A DNA stretch of 64,000 bases. Source: Rhodopseudomonas palustris. Its GTDB lineage: Bacteria > Pseudomonadota > Alphaproteobacteria > Rhizobiales > Xanthobacteraceae. The notes beneath the pieces were generated by a model that was not told the origin of the DNA, did not search any database, and worked only from the letters and a program-made list of their open reading frames with translations. The DNA lies in NCBI RefSeq assembly GCF_007005445.1, contig NZ_CP041387.1, positions 4,479,501 through 4,543,500 of the forward strand, written 5' to 3'. Below, piece by piece: positions 12,166-23,019 of the stretch. A program made the position numbers and the translations under genes. Each line of letters starts with the position of its first letter. The first letter of the stretch is position 1.

Positions 12166-12518
12166 CGGCGGAGCCGGCGCCGAACGCGTTCTTCGCCGGT
12201 TCGCCGCAGCGCACGCACCGCGATCACAGCCCTGCACATGCGCGCGATCAGCGCCGAAAGTCGGATGACCGCACCGCTTGTCGTGGCCGGCCGGGCCGAC
12301 GCATAATTGCGCCAACAACAACAGCCGGAGGCTGGGACGCTCGCACGTCTCTTCACCGGCGATGCTCCCCCGCAGCGTTTCCATGACTTCGCCCGGATCG
12401 CAGGATCAACGATCGGGCGGAGACAAACTCGTTGGCGGGTGAGTCGCCGGTTGCAGCGGGGTTGCGGTCGAGCACCGACGGCGGGTGCGGCATCGGCCGC
12501 GTTTTTGTGGAGGAACGA
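12166..12518 (+). promoter_or_regulatory. Non-coding leader/promoter region of acs
   Basis: 353 bases between the RluA stop and the acs start with no credible gene; open frames here have no recognisable protein character. It must hold the acs promoter, but I could not pick out a confident -35/-10 pair. A ribosome site GGAGG lies about eight bases before the acs ATG. Confidence 0.4.
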
Positions 12519-14471
<1,953 letters not shown>

Positions 14472-14522
14472 GCCGGCCCGAGGGCGCCATCGCAGTCCAG
14501 CCGCGGCCAGTGAGCATCCTCC

Positions 14523-14555
14523 AGGGCCCCGCCTCCGAAACGGAGGCGGGGCCCT
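14523..14555 (+). terminator. acs terminator hairpin, left copy of a 33-bp target duplication
   Basis: A 15-bp perfect stem (AGGGCCCCGCCTCCG and its inverse) with an AAA loop. The identical 33 bases recur in the same orientation at 16051-16083, directly bracketing the IS1182 element, so this copy is one half of a target-site duplication. It lacks the T-rich tail that follows the right-hand copy. Confidence 0.85.
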
Positions 14556-16050
14556 CAGACTGCTGACAAACTCCTCGCCATTGGCGGGGAGTTTTGATTC
14601 CATGGGTGATGCTTCGCAAACCCTCACCGCAACAGACTTCGATCGAGATGGTCAGTCTCGACGGTCTGGTTCCGAAGGATCACCTGCTTCGCAAGATCGA
14701 CGCGGTGATCGATTTTTCGTTCATCCACGATCGGGTCGCCGGGCTGTATTGCCCAGACAACGGCCGGCCGCCGCTCGATCCGACGCTGATGTTCAAGGCG
14801 CTGTTCATCGGCTACCTGTTCGGCATCCGCTCCGAGCGGCAGCTGGTGCGCGAGATCGAGGTCAACGTCGCCTATCGGTGGTTTCTGGGGTTGAAGCTGA
14901 CCGATCCGGTGTTCGACGCCTCGACGCTCAGCCAGAACCGGCGGCGCCGCTACAACGACACTGCGGTCGCGCAGGACATCTTCGACGCGATCGTGACCCA
15001 GGCGATCGCCAAGGGGCTGGTCGATGGCACGGTGCTCTACACCGATTCCACGCATCTGAAGGCCAACGCCAACAAGAACCGCTACGACACCGCAGTGGTC
15101 GCCAAATCGCGGGCCGATTACTGGGATGATCTGGACGCCGCGATCGAGGCGGATCGCGCGGCCCACGGCAAGAAACCCCTCCCGGAGAAAGAGCGACAGC
15201 CGGTCGAGAAGGAGACCAAGGTGTCGCGGACCGATCCGGATGCCGGCTACATGGTGCGCGAAGGCAAGCCGAAGGGATTCTTCTACCTCGACCACCGCAC
15301 CGTCGACGGCCGGCTCGGGATCATCACCGATACACACGCCACGCCGGCCAACGTCCACGACTCGATCGTCTATCTCGGCCGGCTCGATCGCCAACGGCAA
15401 CGCTTCGGCTTTGATGTCGCCGCCGTCGGCCTCGACGCCGGCTATGCCACCTCAGGAATCGCCCACGGCCTGGAACAGCGCAACATTCCGGGCGTCATCG
15501 GCTATCGCCGGCCAACCCCGCCGCGGCCCGGCATGATGCCGAACAAGGCCTTCGCCTATGAAGCGGAGCTGGACAGCTATCGTTGCCCGCAGGGACAGTT
15601 ACTCAGCTACTCCACCACCGATCGCACCGGCTACCGCCACTACAAGAGCGATCCTGCGATCTGCAAAGACTGTCCGCTGCTCGCCTCGTGCACGTCGAGC
15701 CGCAACGCGGTTCGTCTGATCACCCGCCACGTCTGGGCCGAGGCCCGCGAGCGCACCGACGCCAACCGTCTAACGCCCTGGGGCAAGCGCATCTACAAAC
15801 GCCGCAAGGAGACGGTCGAACGTTCCTTTGCCGACGCCAAACAGCTCCATGGCCACCGCTACGCGCGCTTCAGAGGCCTGGTGGCCGTCAAATGCCAGTG
15901 CCTGCTGGCAGCCGCCGCCCAGAACATCAAGAAGATAGCCCTCGCACTGGCCACCGGGCCAATTCCCGCGCCAGGCTGAGACACCGGGCGCTGCGCCACT
16001 CGCCAAAAACAAAACCCCGCCGAAAATCGACGGGGTTTGTCAGCGGTCTG
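14556..16050 (+). mobile_element. Complete IS1182-family insertion sequence, 1495 bp
   Basis: The ends are 19-bp imperfect inverted repeats, CAGACTGCTGACAAACTCC on the left and CAGACCGCTGACAAACCCC read inward from the right (two mismatches). The element is flanked by 33-bp direct repeats that are themselves the acs terminator hairpin. Just inside each end lies a short stem-loop (about 14568-14596 and 16014-16040) that could stop read-in transcription. One intact transposase gene fills the interior. IS1182 elements are known for variable, sometimes long, target duplications. Confidence 0.9.
14609..15979 (+). CDS. IS1182-family transposase
   Basis: 456 residues from the ATG giving MLRKPSPQQTSIEMV; a TTG five codons upstream is an alternative. 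DDE-type catalytic residues are visible: aspartate in LYTDSTHLKANAN, aspartate in GLDAGYAT and glutamate in TVERSFADAK. The amino-terminal DUF772-like domain (PLDPTLMFKALFIGYLFGI) and the cysteine cluster CPQGQ...CKDCPLLASC are typical of IS1182 and related IS5-superfamily enzymes. No frameshift or internal stop, so the element may be active. Confidence 0.95.
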   Translation: MLRKPSPQQTSIEMVSLDGLVPKDHLLRKIDAVIDFSFIHDRVAGLYCPDNGRPPLDPTLMFKALFIGYLFGIRSERQLVREIEVNVAYRWFLGLKLTDPVFDASTLSQNRRRRYNDTAVAQDIFDAIVTQAIAKGLVDGTVLYTDSTHLKANANKNRYDTAVVAKSRADYWDDLDAAIEADRAAHGKKPLPEKERQPVEKETKVSRTDPDAGYMVREGKPKGFFYLDHRTVDGRLGIITDTHATPANVHDSIVYLGRLDRQRQRFGFDVAAVGLDAGYATSGIAHGLEQRNIPGVIGYRRPTPPRPGMMPNKAFAYEAELDSYRCPQGQLLSYSTTDRTGYRHYKSDPAICKDCPLLASCTSSRNAVRLITRHVWAEARERTDANRLTPWGKRIYKRRKETVERSFADAKQLHGHRYARFRGLVAVKCQCLLAAAAQNIKKIALALATGPIPAPG

Positions 16051-16083
16051 AGGGCCCCGCCTCCGAAACGGAGGCGGGGCCCT
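16051..16083 (+). repeat. Right copy of the 33-bp target duplication (terminator hairpin)
   Basis: Identical in sequence and orientation to 14523-14555, including the AAA loop. It is followed by TTCGCGTTT, a weak T-rich tail, so this copy is probably the native position of the acs terminator and now also serves the transposase gene. Confidence 0.85.
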
Positions 16084-16394
16084 TCGCGTTTGACGCGCAC
16101 CACGCCCCGCCGTCGCCTGTTCGTTGCTACGAGGTTGCCTGCGGCTTGCCGCCTTCGTCCGTGAGCTGTGCTGATTCGATCACATCCGAGGACGATCAGG
16201 GCTGTCGGACGGTTTTGCCGGCTGGTGTTGTTTGGCGGACATTTACTTTGTTCCCCGGATTTTCCTTCAATGGTACGCCCGCGTTCACTTCGGTCGTCCA
16301 GCACACACCGGTTGGTTAGTTCACGCTGCGACCATCGCGGGCGCTGAGGGCGCCGGAGCGAAGCTGACCGGTGCGAGGAAACTGGAGAGACTGA
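16084..16394 (+). promoter_or_regulatory. Intergenic region upstream of the L,D-transpeptidase gene
   Basis: 311 bases with no credible gene. It lies between the IS1182 target site and the L,D-transpeptidase start and presumably carries that gene's promoter. A purine-rich ribosome site (ACTGGAGAGAC) precedes the ATG. I see no repeat or RNA structure of note. Confidence 0.4.
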
Positions 16395-16922
16395 ATGTCT
16401 TTTGGACTTCGTTCGGCGAAATGGGCGATGGCGGTCGCGGCTTTGGCGGGCGCCGGCGTGTTGACCGCGCCGCGGGCCGAGGCGCGGCCCGACCTGGTTG
16501 TCTTCCGCGGCGACTACTCGCCGGGGACGATCGTGGTGAGGACCGCCGAGCGGCAGCTGTATCTGGTGGTCGAGCCGGGGCACGCGGTGCGTTATCCGGT
16601 CGGCGTCGGCAAGGCCGGTAAGCAATGGGCCGGGATCACCAAGATCGACGGCAAATACCGCAATCCAGCATGGGCGCCGCCGGCCGACGTCAAACGCGAT
16701 GTCCCCGCGATTCCGGACGTGATTCCGGGCGGATCGCCCGCCAATCCGATGGGCGTGGCGGCGATGACGCTGGAGGGCGGCGAGTACGCGATTCACGGCA
16801 CCAACCGGCCGCAGTCGATCGGCGGCTTCGTGTCCTACGGCTGCATCCGGATGCTGAATGACGACATCACCGATCTGTACGAGCGCGTCCCGGTCGGCAC
16901 TCAGGTGGTGGTGATGCGCTGA
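16395..16922 (+). CDS. L,D-transpeptidase (YkuD domain)
   Basis: 175 residues. A signal peptide ends near AEA-RP (residue 30). The YkuD catalytic signature is HGTNRPQSIGGFVSYGCIRM, with His134 and the nucleophile Cys150. Such enzymes make 3-3 cross-links in peptidoglycan or attach proteins to it in the periplasm. Transcribed alone between the IS1182 site and a bidirectional terminator shared with the OmpA gene. Confidence 0.93.
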   Translation: MSFGLRSAKWAMAVAALAGAGVLTAPRAEARPDLVVFRGDYSPGTIVVRTAERQLYLVVEPGHAVRYPVGVGKAGKQWAGITKIDGKYRNPAWAPPADVKRDVPAIPDVIPGGSPANPMGVAAMTLEGGEYAIHGTNRPQSIGGFVSYGCIRMLNDDITDLYERVPVGTQVVVMR

Positions 16923-16966
16923 CGGCATCGGGCCGCATCCACATCGATGCCGCATCTGCAAAGGAA

Positions 16967-16995
16967 AAGCCGCGGAGGGGGCCGCGGCTTCTTGT
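16967..16995. terminator. Bidirectional terminator between L,D-transpeptidase and OmpA genes
   Basis: The stem AAGCCGCGG/CCGCGGCTT has a seven-base loop, T-rich on the + side (TTCTTGTTG) and AAAA-flanked on the other, so it can serve both convergent genes. Confidence 0.75.
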
Positions 16996-17018
16996 TGTCG
17001 TGGTAAAGCGAAGTCCGC

Positions 17019-19016
17019 TCAGCGGGGCGGCGCGACGCCCGGGGGCGGCGGCGGCAGCGACGCCTGACCGCCATTGAGCAGCGGGGTGATGCGGCGGATG
17101 GTGACACGGCGGTTCTGCCGTTCCGCCGCCTGGGTGTTCACCTTCAGATACTGCTCGCCGTAACCCTGCGAAGTCAGGTTTTCAGCCGGGACTCCGAATT
17201 GCTGGGTGAGCAGAGCGGCGGCCGATTCGGCGCGCCGGTCCGACAGCGACAGGTTGTCGGTGTCGTTGCCGACCGCGTCGGTGTGTCCCTCGATCAGGAA
17301 CACCTCGCGCGGGTTTCGCTGGATCGCCCGGTTGAGACCATCCGCAATCACCTGCAGCTTCGCCGCCTGATCCGGGGGAATGTCCCATGAGCCGGTGTCG
17401 AAGTTGATGGTGTTGAGATCGATCGACGGCATCCGTTGCCGCACTGCCGGGCTGTAGCGGATCTCGTCCATGGTGTAGCGACGCTCGATCCGTTCGACCG
17501 GCGGAGCTTCCAGGGTTTCGTAGATCAGCTCCGGCGAGGCATCGTCGTAATCGACGATGTAGCGATCGCGCGGAATCCGGATCACCGGCGGCGGCAGGTC
17601 GACGTAGAAATTCGCCCGGTCGCGCGGACCGTAGCTGTTGTCGATGATGATGATCTCGCGGCCGTCGCGGTCGCGGCGGATCCGCCGCAGCAACTGACCG
17701 TCGCGCCCGGTGACATTGATGATCTCGCTGCCGTCGGGCCGGATCACGATGGTGCGGCGTTCGTCGCCGCGATCGTCGACCCGGATGTCGCGCGCGCCAT
17801 AGCGGAAGCGATCCACCTCGTTGTGGCGGATGAACTCCTGCCCGCTCGGATCGCGGACGATGATGCGACCCGGCTCGGTGATCACGATCCGTCCGTTCTG
17901 CTGCACCTCGCGCCGCTGGTTGCGGAAGTCCGAGATGTTACGCGGCCCTTGTGGCGCTGCGCCCTGCGGAAGCGGGGTCAACGCCTGCGGCGGCGGAGGC
18001 GCCGGCGGGATCGGCGCAGTCACGGCCGGGGGCGGAGGCGGGGGCGGTGTGGGCGCAGCGACCGCGGGCCCGGCTGGCGGCTGGGCCGGCTGCGGTTGGC
18101 CTGGCTGCGGTTGGCTTGGCGGCGGTGCGACAGCCGGGCCGGCACCGGGACCGGCTTGCGGCCGGGGCGGCGGACCACCTGCGGGGGCGCCCGGTTGCGG
18201 GCCTCGTTCTCCCGGCGGACGAGCGCCCGGCGCAACGGCTGGACCCGACGGATTCGGCGATGTCGGCGCTGCTTGCGGCTGAGCCGACGGAGCCTGCGCC
18301 GGCGCAGCGGGCGGCGGCGGATTGGCAGAAGCGGGCGGTGGCGGCGGGCCACGGCGGGGCGCTTCGCCCGGCGGCGGGGTCATGCCCGGCGCAGCCGCAT
18401 TCGGTCGCGTCGCGCCCTGCGCACCGGGAGGCGGACCACGGCGCTGCGGGGCCTCGCCCGGAGTCTGTTTGGCGGCATCCGGCGCAGCCGCGTTCGGCGG
18501 TGTCGCACCGGGGGGCGGGCCACGACGCTGCGGAGCCTCCCCGGCGGGCGGTGCCGGCGGACGGCCTGGAGCAGCGGCGGGCGGCGGCGCAGCCGGACGC
18601 TCTGCCGGCGCGGCCGCGGGCGGCGCCAGGGGCTTCGGAGCCGGCGGAGGCGGCGGCGGCTCGGCGCGCTTGGGCGCGGGCGCCGGGGCGGCAGCCGGCG
18701 GAGGAGGAGGCGGCGGCGGCGCAGCCTTCGGCGGGGCGGGCGGCGGCGGGGGCGGCGGAGCAGCGTGGGGCGGAGCGGCAGCCGGTGGAGGTGGCGGCGG
18801 GGGCGGAGCGGCCTTGGGCGGCGCTGGCGCGGGGCGCGGGCCGGGCGGCGGCGCTTCCTTCTTCTTTTCCTCGGACGGGGCCGGCGCTGGGCCGCCCTGC
18901 ACCGCCTGCGCGAGCAGCATCGGCGCGGACGCGCTCTCGGCCGCCGCGGGATGACCGATCAGCGACCCGAGCGTTAGCGCCGTGGTCGCGAGCAGTGCAA
19001 CATTCAGCTTCGTCAT
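17019..19016 (-). CDS. OmpA-family protein with a very long Pro/Ala-rich region
   Basis: 665 residues. A signal peptide (MTKLNVALLATTALTLGSL..., cleavage about residue 25) is followed by roughly 300 residues dominated by proline and alanine, then a middle segment rich in charged IIIRD-type strands (about 350-520), and a C-terminal OmpA domain (about 545-650: INFDTGSWDI, IEGHTDAVG, NLSLSDRRAESAAALL, NRRVTIRRI). The OmpA domain binds peptidoglycan; the Pro-rich segment may span the periplasm or wall. High GC makes the opposite strand open too, but the OmpA motifs fix the coding strand. Confidence 0.9.
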   Translation of the reverse strand: MTKLNVALLATTALTLGSLIGHPAAAESASAPMLLAQAVQGGPAPAPSEEKKKEAPPPGPRPAPAPPKAAPPPPPPPPAAAPPHAAPPPPPPPAPPKAAPPPPPPPPAAAPAPAPKRAEPPPPPPAPKPLAPPAAAPAERPAAPPPAAAPGRPPAPPAGEAPQRRGPPPGATPPNAAAPDAAKQTPGEAPQRRGPPPGAQGATRPNAAAPGMTPPPGEAPRRGPPPPPASANPPPPAAPAQAPSAQPQAAPTSPNPSGPAVAPGARPPGERGPQPGAPAGGPPPRPQAGPGAGPAVAPPPSQPQPGQPQPAQPPAGPAVAAPTPPPPPPPAVTAPIPPAPPPPQALTPLPQGAAPQGPRNISDFRNQRREVQQNGRIVITEPGRIIVRDPSGQEFIRHNEVDRFRYGARDIRVDDRGDERRTIVIRPDGSEIINVTGRDGQLLRRIRRDRDGREIIIIDNSYGPRDRANFYVDLPPPVIRIPRDRYIVDYDDASPELIYETLEAPPVERIERRYTMDEIRYSPAVRQRMPSIDLNTINFDTGSWDIPPDQAAKLQVIADGLNRAIQRNPREVFLIEGHTDAVGNDTDNLSLSDRRAESAAALLTQQFGVPAENLTSQGYGEQYLKVNTQAAERQNRRVTIRRITPLLNGGQASLPPPPPGVAPPR

Positions 19017-19285
19017 CAAACAGACCCTCAATGGAGCAGGCGGATGTCGCGCGACGCAGTCGAACGTTGATCCGCCGTGTTCCGATCAACGACAAGGCGT
19101 GAGGCTCAATTGTGGCAACCGGCTTCAGCCGAGGAGAAATAATTCCGCCGCGTTCGAGCGTCGAACGCGGCGGTATTCATCACCGGTTCAGGACCGGGAC
19201 AAGCAATACGGCGACAGACGTCGTGTTGGTACGCCGCGTACTAACACGCGCGCCGTGACGACCTGACTCGCATCGAACGCCGAGT

Positions 19286-19546
19286 TCATGCCACGCCGGG
19301 ATTGGGAGCTCCTGGCCCGGGCGGCGACCGCACCGGCACTTCATCCGGCGTCTGCCCGGGTAGTTCGTTCGGCTGCGGCGGCGCGCCCGGCTCCTCGATC
19401 GGCGGCGGGATGTCGGGATTGGGATTGCCGGGAGGCTGCTCCAGCGGCGGCTCGGTCGGCGTGCCGGGCGTGCTCGGCGGCACCTCCGGCGGCGGCGTCG
19501 ACGGACCCGGATCGTTCGGCACCTCTTGGGGCTCGCCGGGCGACAT
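19286..19546 (-). CDS. Small proline-rich protein of unknown function
   Basis: 86 residues, about 40 percent proline, with Gly, Glu, Thr and Asn making up most of the rest (MSPGEPQEVPNDPG...). No signal peptide, membrane helix or known domain; probably disordered. The ATG directly follows the stop codon of the upstream FMN-type protein (TAG-ATG, no spacer), so it is very likely translated by re-initiation. I do not recognise a function. Composition alone would make this a weak call; the coupling raises it. Confidence 0.65.
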   Translation of the reverse strand: MSPGEPQEVPNDPGPSTPPPEVPPSTPGTPTEPPLEQPPGNPNPDIPPPIEEPGAPPQPNELPGQTPDEVPVRSPPGPGAPNPGVA

Positions 19547-20035
19547 CTAGATCGCCACCTTGGCGTTGTCGCCGAGGTCGGGCCGGCCTCCGGTCGCGGC
19601 AGCGACCATCATTTTGGCGTAGCTCACCAGCGTTCCGGGCGAGTCCCAATACTCGGCTTCCTCGGGTGTTACTTTAAGAACGCGGATATTCGGATCATCC
19701 GGGCTGTCCCACCACGCCTTGGCTTCGGTGCCGAACAGCTCCCTGATCTTGGCGCGGTCGTTGCTGATCGCCGCATAGCCGGTGACCGAGACGTATTTTT
19801 GCGCGCTGGCGTTGGCGAAGCCGAGATTGACGTGATGATCGTTGGCGATCTCCTCGTCCTTGTGCCGGCGCGCGTCTGTCAGAAAATAGATCGCCTCTTC
19901 CTCGGGCCGCACATAGGCGGCCATCGGCCGGGAGCGGATCTTTTCGCCGTCGCGCGTCGCCAGCATCGCGAAGGTGATCTTCTTCATCAGATCCCAGGCG
20001 TGCTGCGCATTGCCCTCGTTCCTCGTCACCGCCAT
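19547..20035 (-). CDS. Pyridoxamine 5'-phosphate oxidase-fold (general stress protein 26-like) protein
   Basis: 162 residues. Split-barrel flavin-binding fold: AMLATRDGEKIRSRPMAAY, IYFLTDARRHKDEEI, VNLGFANASAQKYVSVTGYA and the family tryptophan motif TEAKAWW. This is the stress protein 26 branch, which binds FMN or F420-like flavins; substrate unknown. First gene of a two-gene unit with the small proline-rich protein immediately after it. Confidence 0.88.
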   Translation of the reverse strand: MAVTRNEGNAQHAWDLMKKITFAMLATRDGEKIRSRPMAAYVRPEEEAIYFLTDARRHKDEEIANDHHVNLGFANASAQKYVSVTGYAAISNDRAKIRELFGTEAKAWWDSPDDPNIRVLKVTPEEAEYWDSPGTLVSYAKMMVAAATGGRPDLGDNAKVAI

Positions 20036-20118
20036 GTCGCTCTCCCGTGTTCGTCAGCGGCGATAACGATCGCTTTGCGGCGATGTTCCGCGGGCGGCGA
20101 GGCAATGAGGCCTGCACC

Positions 20119-20196
20119 GTCATGCGAGGAGCGCAAGCGACGAAGCCATCCGTGCTCGGTGCACGCGTCGCTGGATTGCGCTTCGCTCGCAATGAC
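20119..20196. repeat. Imperfect palindromic repeat, family E
   Basis: The inverted arms GTCATGCGAGGAGCGCAAGC and GCGCTTCGCTCGCAATGAC enclose a GAAGCCATCC/GTCGCTGGATTG centre. It resembles a widespread alphaproteobacterial element and lies between sdhB and the FMN-type gene. Confidence 0.7.
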
Positions 20197-20210
20197 GGGG
20201 TGAGATCGGT

Positions 20211-20247
20211 AGTCAAAACAAAACGGCCGGGCGAAAGCCCGGCCGTT
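20211..20247 (-). terminator. Terminator of the sdhCDAB operon
   Basis: On the minus strand AACGGCCGGGC/GCCCGGCCGTT forms a strong stem with loop TTTC, followed by TTTTGTTTTG, 25 bases after the sdhB stop. Confidence 0.9.
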
Positions 20248-20271
20248 GGTATCAGCGCCGAGTTGCGCGCG

Positions 20272-21054
20272 TCAGATCTGGCGTTCGACCAGCTTGAGCT
20301 TGAGGTTGGCGATCGCTTCCGACGGGTTGAGACCCTTCGGGCAGGCCTTGGCGCAGTTCATGATGGTGTGGCAGCGATAAATCCGGAACGGATCCTCGAG
20401 ATTGTCGAGCCGCTCGCCGGTGGCTTCGTCGCGGCTGTCTTCGACCCAGCGGGTCGCCTGCAGCAGCGCGGCCGGGCCGAGGAAGCGGTCCGAGTTCCAC
20501 CAGTAGCTCGGGCACGAGGTCGAGCAGCAGGCGCACAGGATGCATTCGTACAGGCCATCGAGCTTCTCGCGATCGGAGTGGCTCTGCCGCCATTCCTTCT
20601 GCGGGGTCGGCGTCACGGTCTGCAGCCAGGGCTGGATCGAAGCGTACTGCGCGTAGAAATTGGTGAGGTCGGGAACCAGATCCTTGACCACCGGCTGGTG
20701 CGGCAGCGGCGACACCTTCACCGCGTCGTCGCGCACGTCGTCCATCGCCTTGGTGCAGGCCAGGGTGTTCTCGCCGTCGATGTTCATCGCGCACGAGCCG
20801 CAGACGCCTTCGCGGCAGGAGCGGCGGAAGGTCAGCGTCGGATCGATGTTGTTCTTGATCCAGATCAGGCCGTCGAGCACCATCGGGCCGCAATCGTGCT
20901 TGTCGACGTAGTAGGTGTCGACGCTGGGGTTCTTGCCGTCGTCCGGATTCCAGCGATAGACGCGGAACTCACGAACCTCGGTCGCGCCTTCCGGCTTCGG
21001 CCAGGTCTTGCCGCCGACAATCTTCGAATTCTTCGGAAGTGCGAATTCAACCAT
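20272..21054 (-). CDS. sdhB: Succinate dehydrogenase iron-sulfur subunit
   Basis: 260 residues. The N-terminal plant-type ferredoxin domain carries the [2Fe-2S] cysteines in CREGVCGSC and a distal LACT. The C-terminal domain has [12 protein letters not shown] and [14 protein letters not shown] for the [4Fe-4S] and [3Fe-4S] clusters. It passes electrons from SdhA to ubiquinone in complex II. Last gene of sdhCDAB; a palindromic repeat occupies the 138 bases between it and sdhA. Confidence 0.97.
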   Translation of the reverse strand: MVEFALPKNSKIVGGKTWPKPEGATEVREFRVYRWNPDDGKNPSVDTYYVDKHDCGPMVLDGLIWIKNNIDPTLTFRRSCREGVCGSCAMNIDGENTLACTKAMDDVRDDAVKVSPLPHQPVVKDLVPDLTNFYAQYASIQPWLQTVTPTPQKEWRQSHSDREKLDGLYECILCACCSTSCPSYWWNSDRFLGPAALLQATRWVEDSRDEATGERLDNLEDPFRIYRCHTIMNCAKACPKGLNPSEAIANLKLKLVERQI

Positions 21055-21070
21055 CTCGTCTCACCCTCTC

Positions 21071-21170
21071 GTCATTCCGGGGCGCGCCAAGCGCGAACCC
21101 GGAATCTCGGTCCGTCGGTGCCGCTCGGGATTCCGGGCTCGTGCGCGTGCCGCGCACGCCCCGGAATGAC
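21071..21170. repeat. Palindromic repeat, family A, inside the sdh operon
   Basis: Full copy with both arms, lying between sdhA and sdhB. A stable hairpin here could cap the 3' end of a processed sdhCDA message or lower sdhB expression relative to sdhA. Confidence 0.9.
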
Positions 21171-21192
21171 GGGGCATGTTAGCGTAGTCGTC

Positions 21193-23016
21193 TCAATACA
21201 CCCGCGGCTTCGGCGGGATGTACTGGACGTCGTTGGTCATCGTGTAGTCGTGCACCGGCCGGTAATCGATCGTCACGTCGCCCTTGTCGCCGATCCAGGC
21301 CAGCGTGTGCTTCATCCAGGCGGCGTCGTCGCGGTCCGGGAAGTCCTCGCGGGCGTGAGCGCCGCGGCTCTCGGTGCGGTTGGCGGCCGAGTTCATCGTC
21401 ACCACCGCCTGGACGATCAGATTGTCGAATTCCAGGGTCTCGACCAGATCCGAATTCCACACCAGCGAACGATCCGACACGCCGACATCGCCGACGCTGC
21501 CATAGACGTTGGCGATCAGCTCCTTGCCCTCGGCGAGCACTTCGCCGGTGCGGAACACCGCGCAGTTGTTCTGCATCACGTGCTGCATCCGCTCGCGCAG
21601 CTTGGCAGTCGGAGTGCCGCCCTTGGCGTAGCGATACTTGTCGAGGCGACCCAGCGACATCTCGGCCGAGTCCGCGGGCAGCTCCGGCTGCTTGCCGTTC
21701 GGCACCAGCTTCTCGGCGCAGCGCAGCGCCGCGGCGCGGCCGAACACCACGAGGTCGATCAGCGAGTTGGAGCCGAGGCGGTTGGCGCCGTGCACCGACA
21801 CGCAAGCGGCTTCGCCGATCGCCATCAGGCCCGGCACCACCGCGTTGTCGTCGCCATCCTTCTTGGTGACGACCTCGCCGTGGAAGTTGGTCGGGATGCC
21901 GCCCATGTTGTAGTGCACGGTCGGCAGAATCGGGATCGGCTCGCGGGTGACGTCGACGCCGGCGAAGATCCGCGCCGATTCCGAGATGCCCGGCAGTCGT
22001 TCGTGCAGCACTTCCGGCGCCAGATGGTCGAGGTGCAGGAAGATGTGGTCCTTCTTCTTGCCGACGCCGCGACCTTCGCGCATTTCGATGGTCATCGCCC
22101 GCGAAACCACATCGCGCGAGGCGAGATCCTTGGCGGACGGCGCATAGCGCTCCATGAAGCGCTCGCCCTCGGAATTGACCAGATAGCCGCCCTCACCGCG
22201 GGCGCCTTCGGTCACCAGACAGCCCGAGCCGTAGATGCCGGTCGGGTGGAACTGGACGAACTCCATGTCCTGCAGCGGCAGGCCGGCGCGCAGCGCCATC
22301 GCACCGCCGTCGCCGGTGCAGGTGTGCGCCGAGGTGCAGGAGGCGTAGGCGCGGCCGTAGCCGCCGGTGGCGAGAATCGTGGTCTGCGCCTTGAAGCGGT
22401 GGATGGTGCCGTCGTCGAGCTTCAGCGCCACGACGCCGCGGCAGCAGCCCTGATCGTCCATGATCAGGTCGATGGCGAAGAACTCGATGTAGAACTCCGC
22501 CGAATGCCGCAGCGCCTGGCCGTACATCGTGTGCAGCATGGCGTGGCCGGTGCGGTCGGCAGCCGCGCAGGTGCGCTGCGCCTGGCCCTTGCCGAATTCC
22601 ATCGTCATGCCGCCGAACGGCCGCTGATAGATCTTGCCGTCCTCGGTGCGCGAGAACGGCACGCCCCAATGCTCGAGCTCGTACACGGCTTCCGGCGCGT
22701 TGCGGACCATGTATTCGATGGAGTCCTGGTCGCCGAGCCAGTCCGACCCCTTGACGGTGTCGTACATGTGCCAGCGCCAGTCGTCCTTGTGCATGTTGCC
22801 GAGCGAGGCCGAGATGCCGCCTTGCGCCGCCACGGTGTGCGACCGGGTCGGGAACACCTTGGTGATGCAGGCGGTGCGCAGTCCCGCCTCGCTGCAGCCG
22901 ACCACCGCGCGCAGGCCAGCGCCGCCGGCGCCAACCACCACGACGTCGTAGGTGTGGTCCTCGATCGGATAGGCGGTACCGCCCGCCGCCGCAGCGCCGT
23001 TGCCGCTCACCGCCAT
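21193..23016 (-). CDS. sdhA: Succinate dehydrogenase flavoprotein subunit
   Basis: 607 residues. The dinucleotide-binding motif [12 protein letters not shown] and [12 protein letters not shown], where His60 carries covalent FAD, are clear. The active-site region [11 protein letters not shown] and catalytic arginine loop around [13 protein letters not shown] are conserved. It oxidises succinate to fumarate at the cytoplasmic face. Third gene of sdhCDAB, three bases after sdhD. Confidence 0.98.
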   Translation of the reverse strand: MAVSGNGAAAAGGTAYPIEDHTYDVVVVGAGGAGLRAVVGCSEAGLRTACITKVFPTRSHTVAAQGGISASLGNMHKDDWRWHMYDTVKGSDWLGDQDSIEYMVRNAPEAVYELEHWGVPFSRTEDGKIYQRPFGGMTMEFGKGQAQRTCAAADRTGHAMLHTMYGQALRHSAEFYIEFFAIDLIMDDQGCCRGVVALKLDDGTIHRFKAQTTILATGGYGRAYASCTSAHTCTGDGGAMALRAGLPLQDMEFVQFHPTGIYGSGCLVTEGARGEGGYLVNSEGERFMERYAPSAKDLASRDVVSRAMTIEMREGRGVGKKKDHIFLHLDHLAPEVLHERLPGISESARIFAGVDVTREPIPILPTVHYNMGGIPTNFHGEVVTKKDGDDNAVVPGLMAIGEAACVSVHGANRLGSNSLIDLVVFGRAAALRCAEKLVPNGKQPELPADSAEMSLGRLDKYRYAKGGTPTAKLRERMQHVMQNNCAVFRTGEVLAEGKELIANVYGSVGDVGVSDRSLVWNSDLVETLEFDNLIVQAVVTMNSAANRTESRGAHAREDFPDRDDAAWMKHTLAWIGDKGDVTIDYRPVHDYTMTNDVQYIPPKPRVY

Positions 23017-23019
23017 GCC

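Noticed and set aside
14523..16083. The terminator hairpins as part of the IS1182 inverted repeats
   Set aside because: The copies match perfectly as direct repeats but mismatch in the loop as inverted repeats, favouring target duplication.
18500..18850. Possible DNA tandem repeat or CRISPR-like array
   Set aside because: Repeats are irregular proline codon runs without constant repeat length or spacers; no CRISPR array anywhere in the window.
17436..18977. Long open frames on the + strand opposite the OmpA Pro-rich tract, including a glycine-rich one
   Set aside because: They arise from the GC-rich proline/alanine codons; the OmpA domain and signal peptide are on the other strand.
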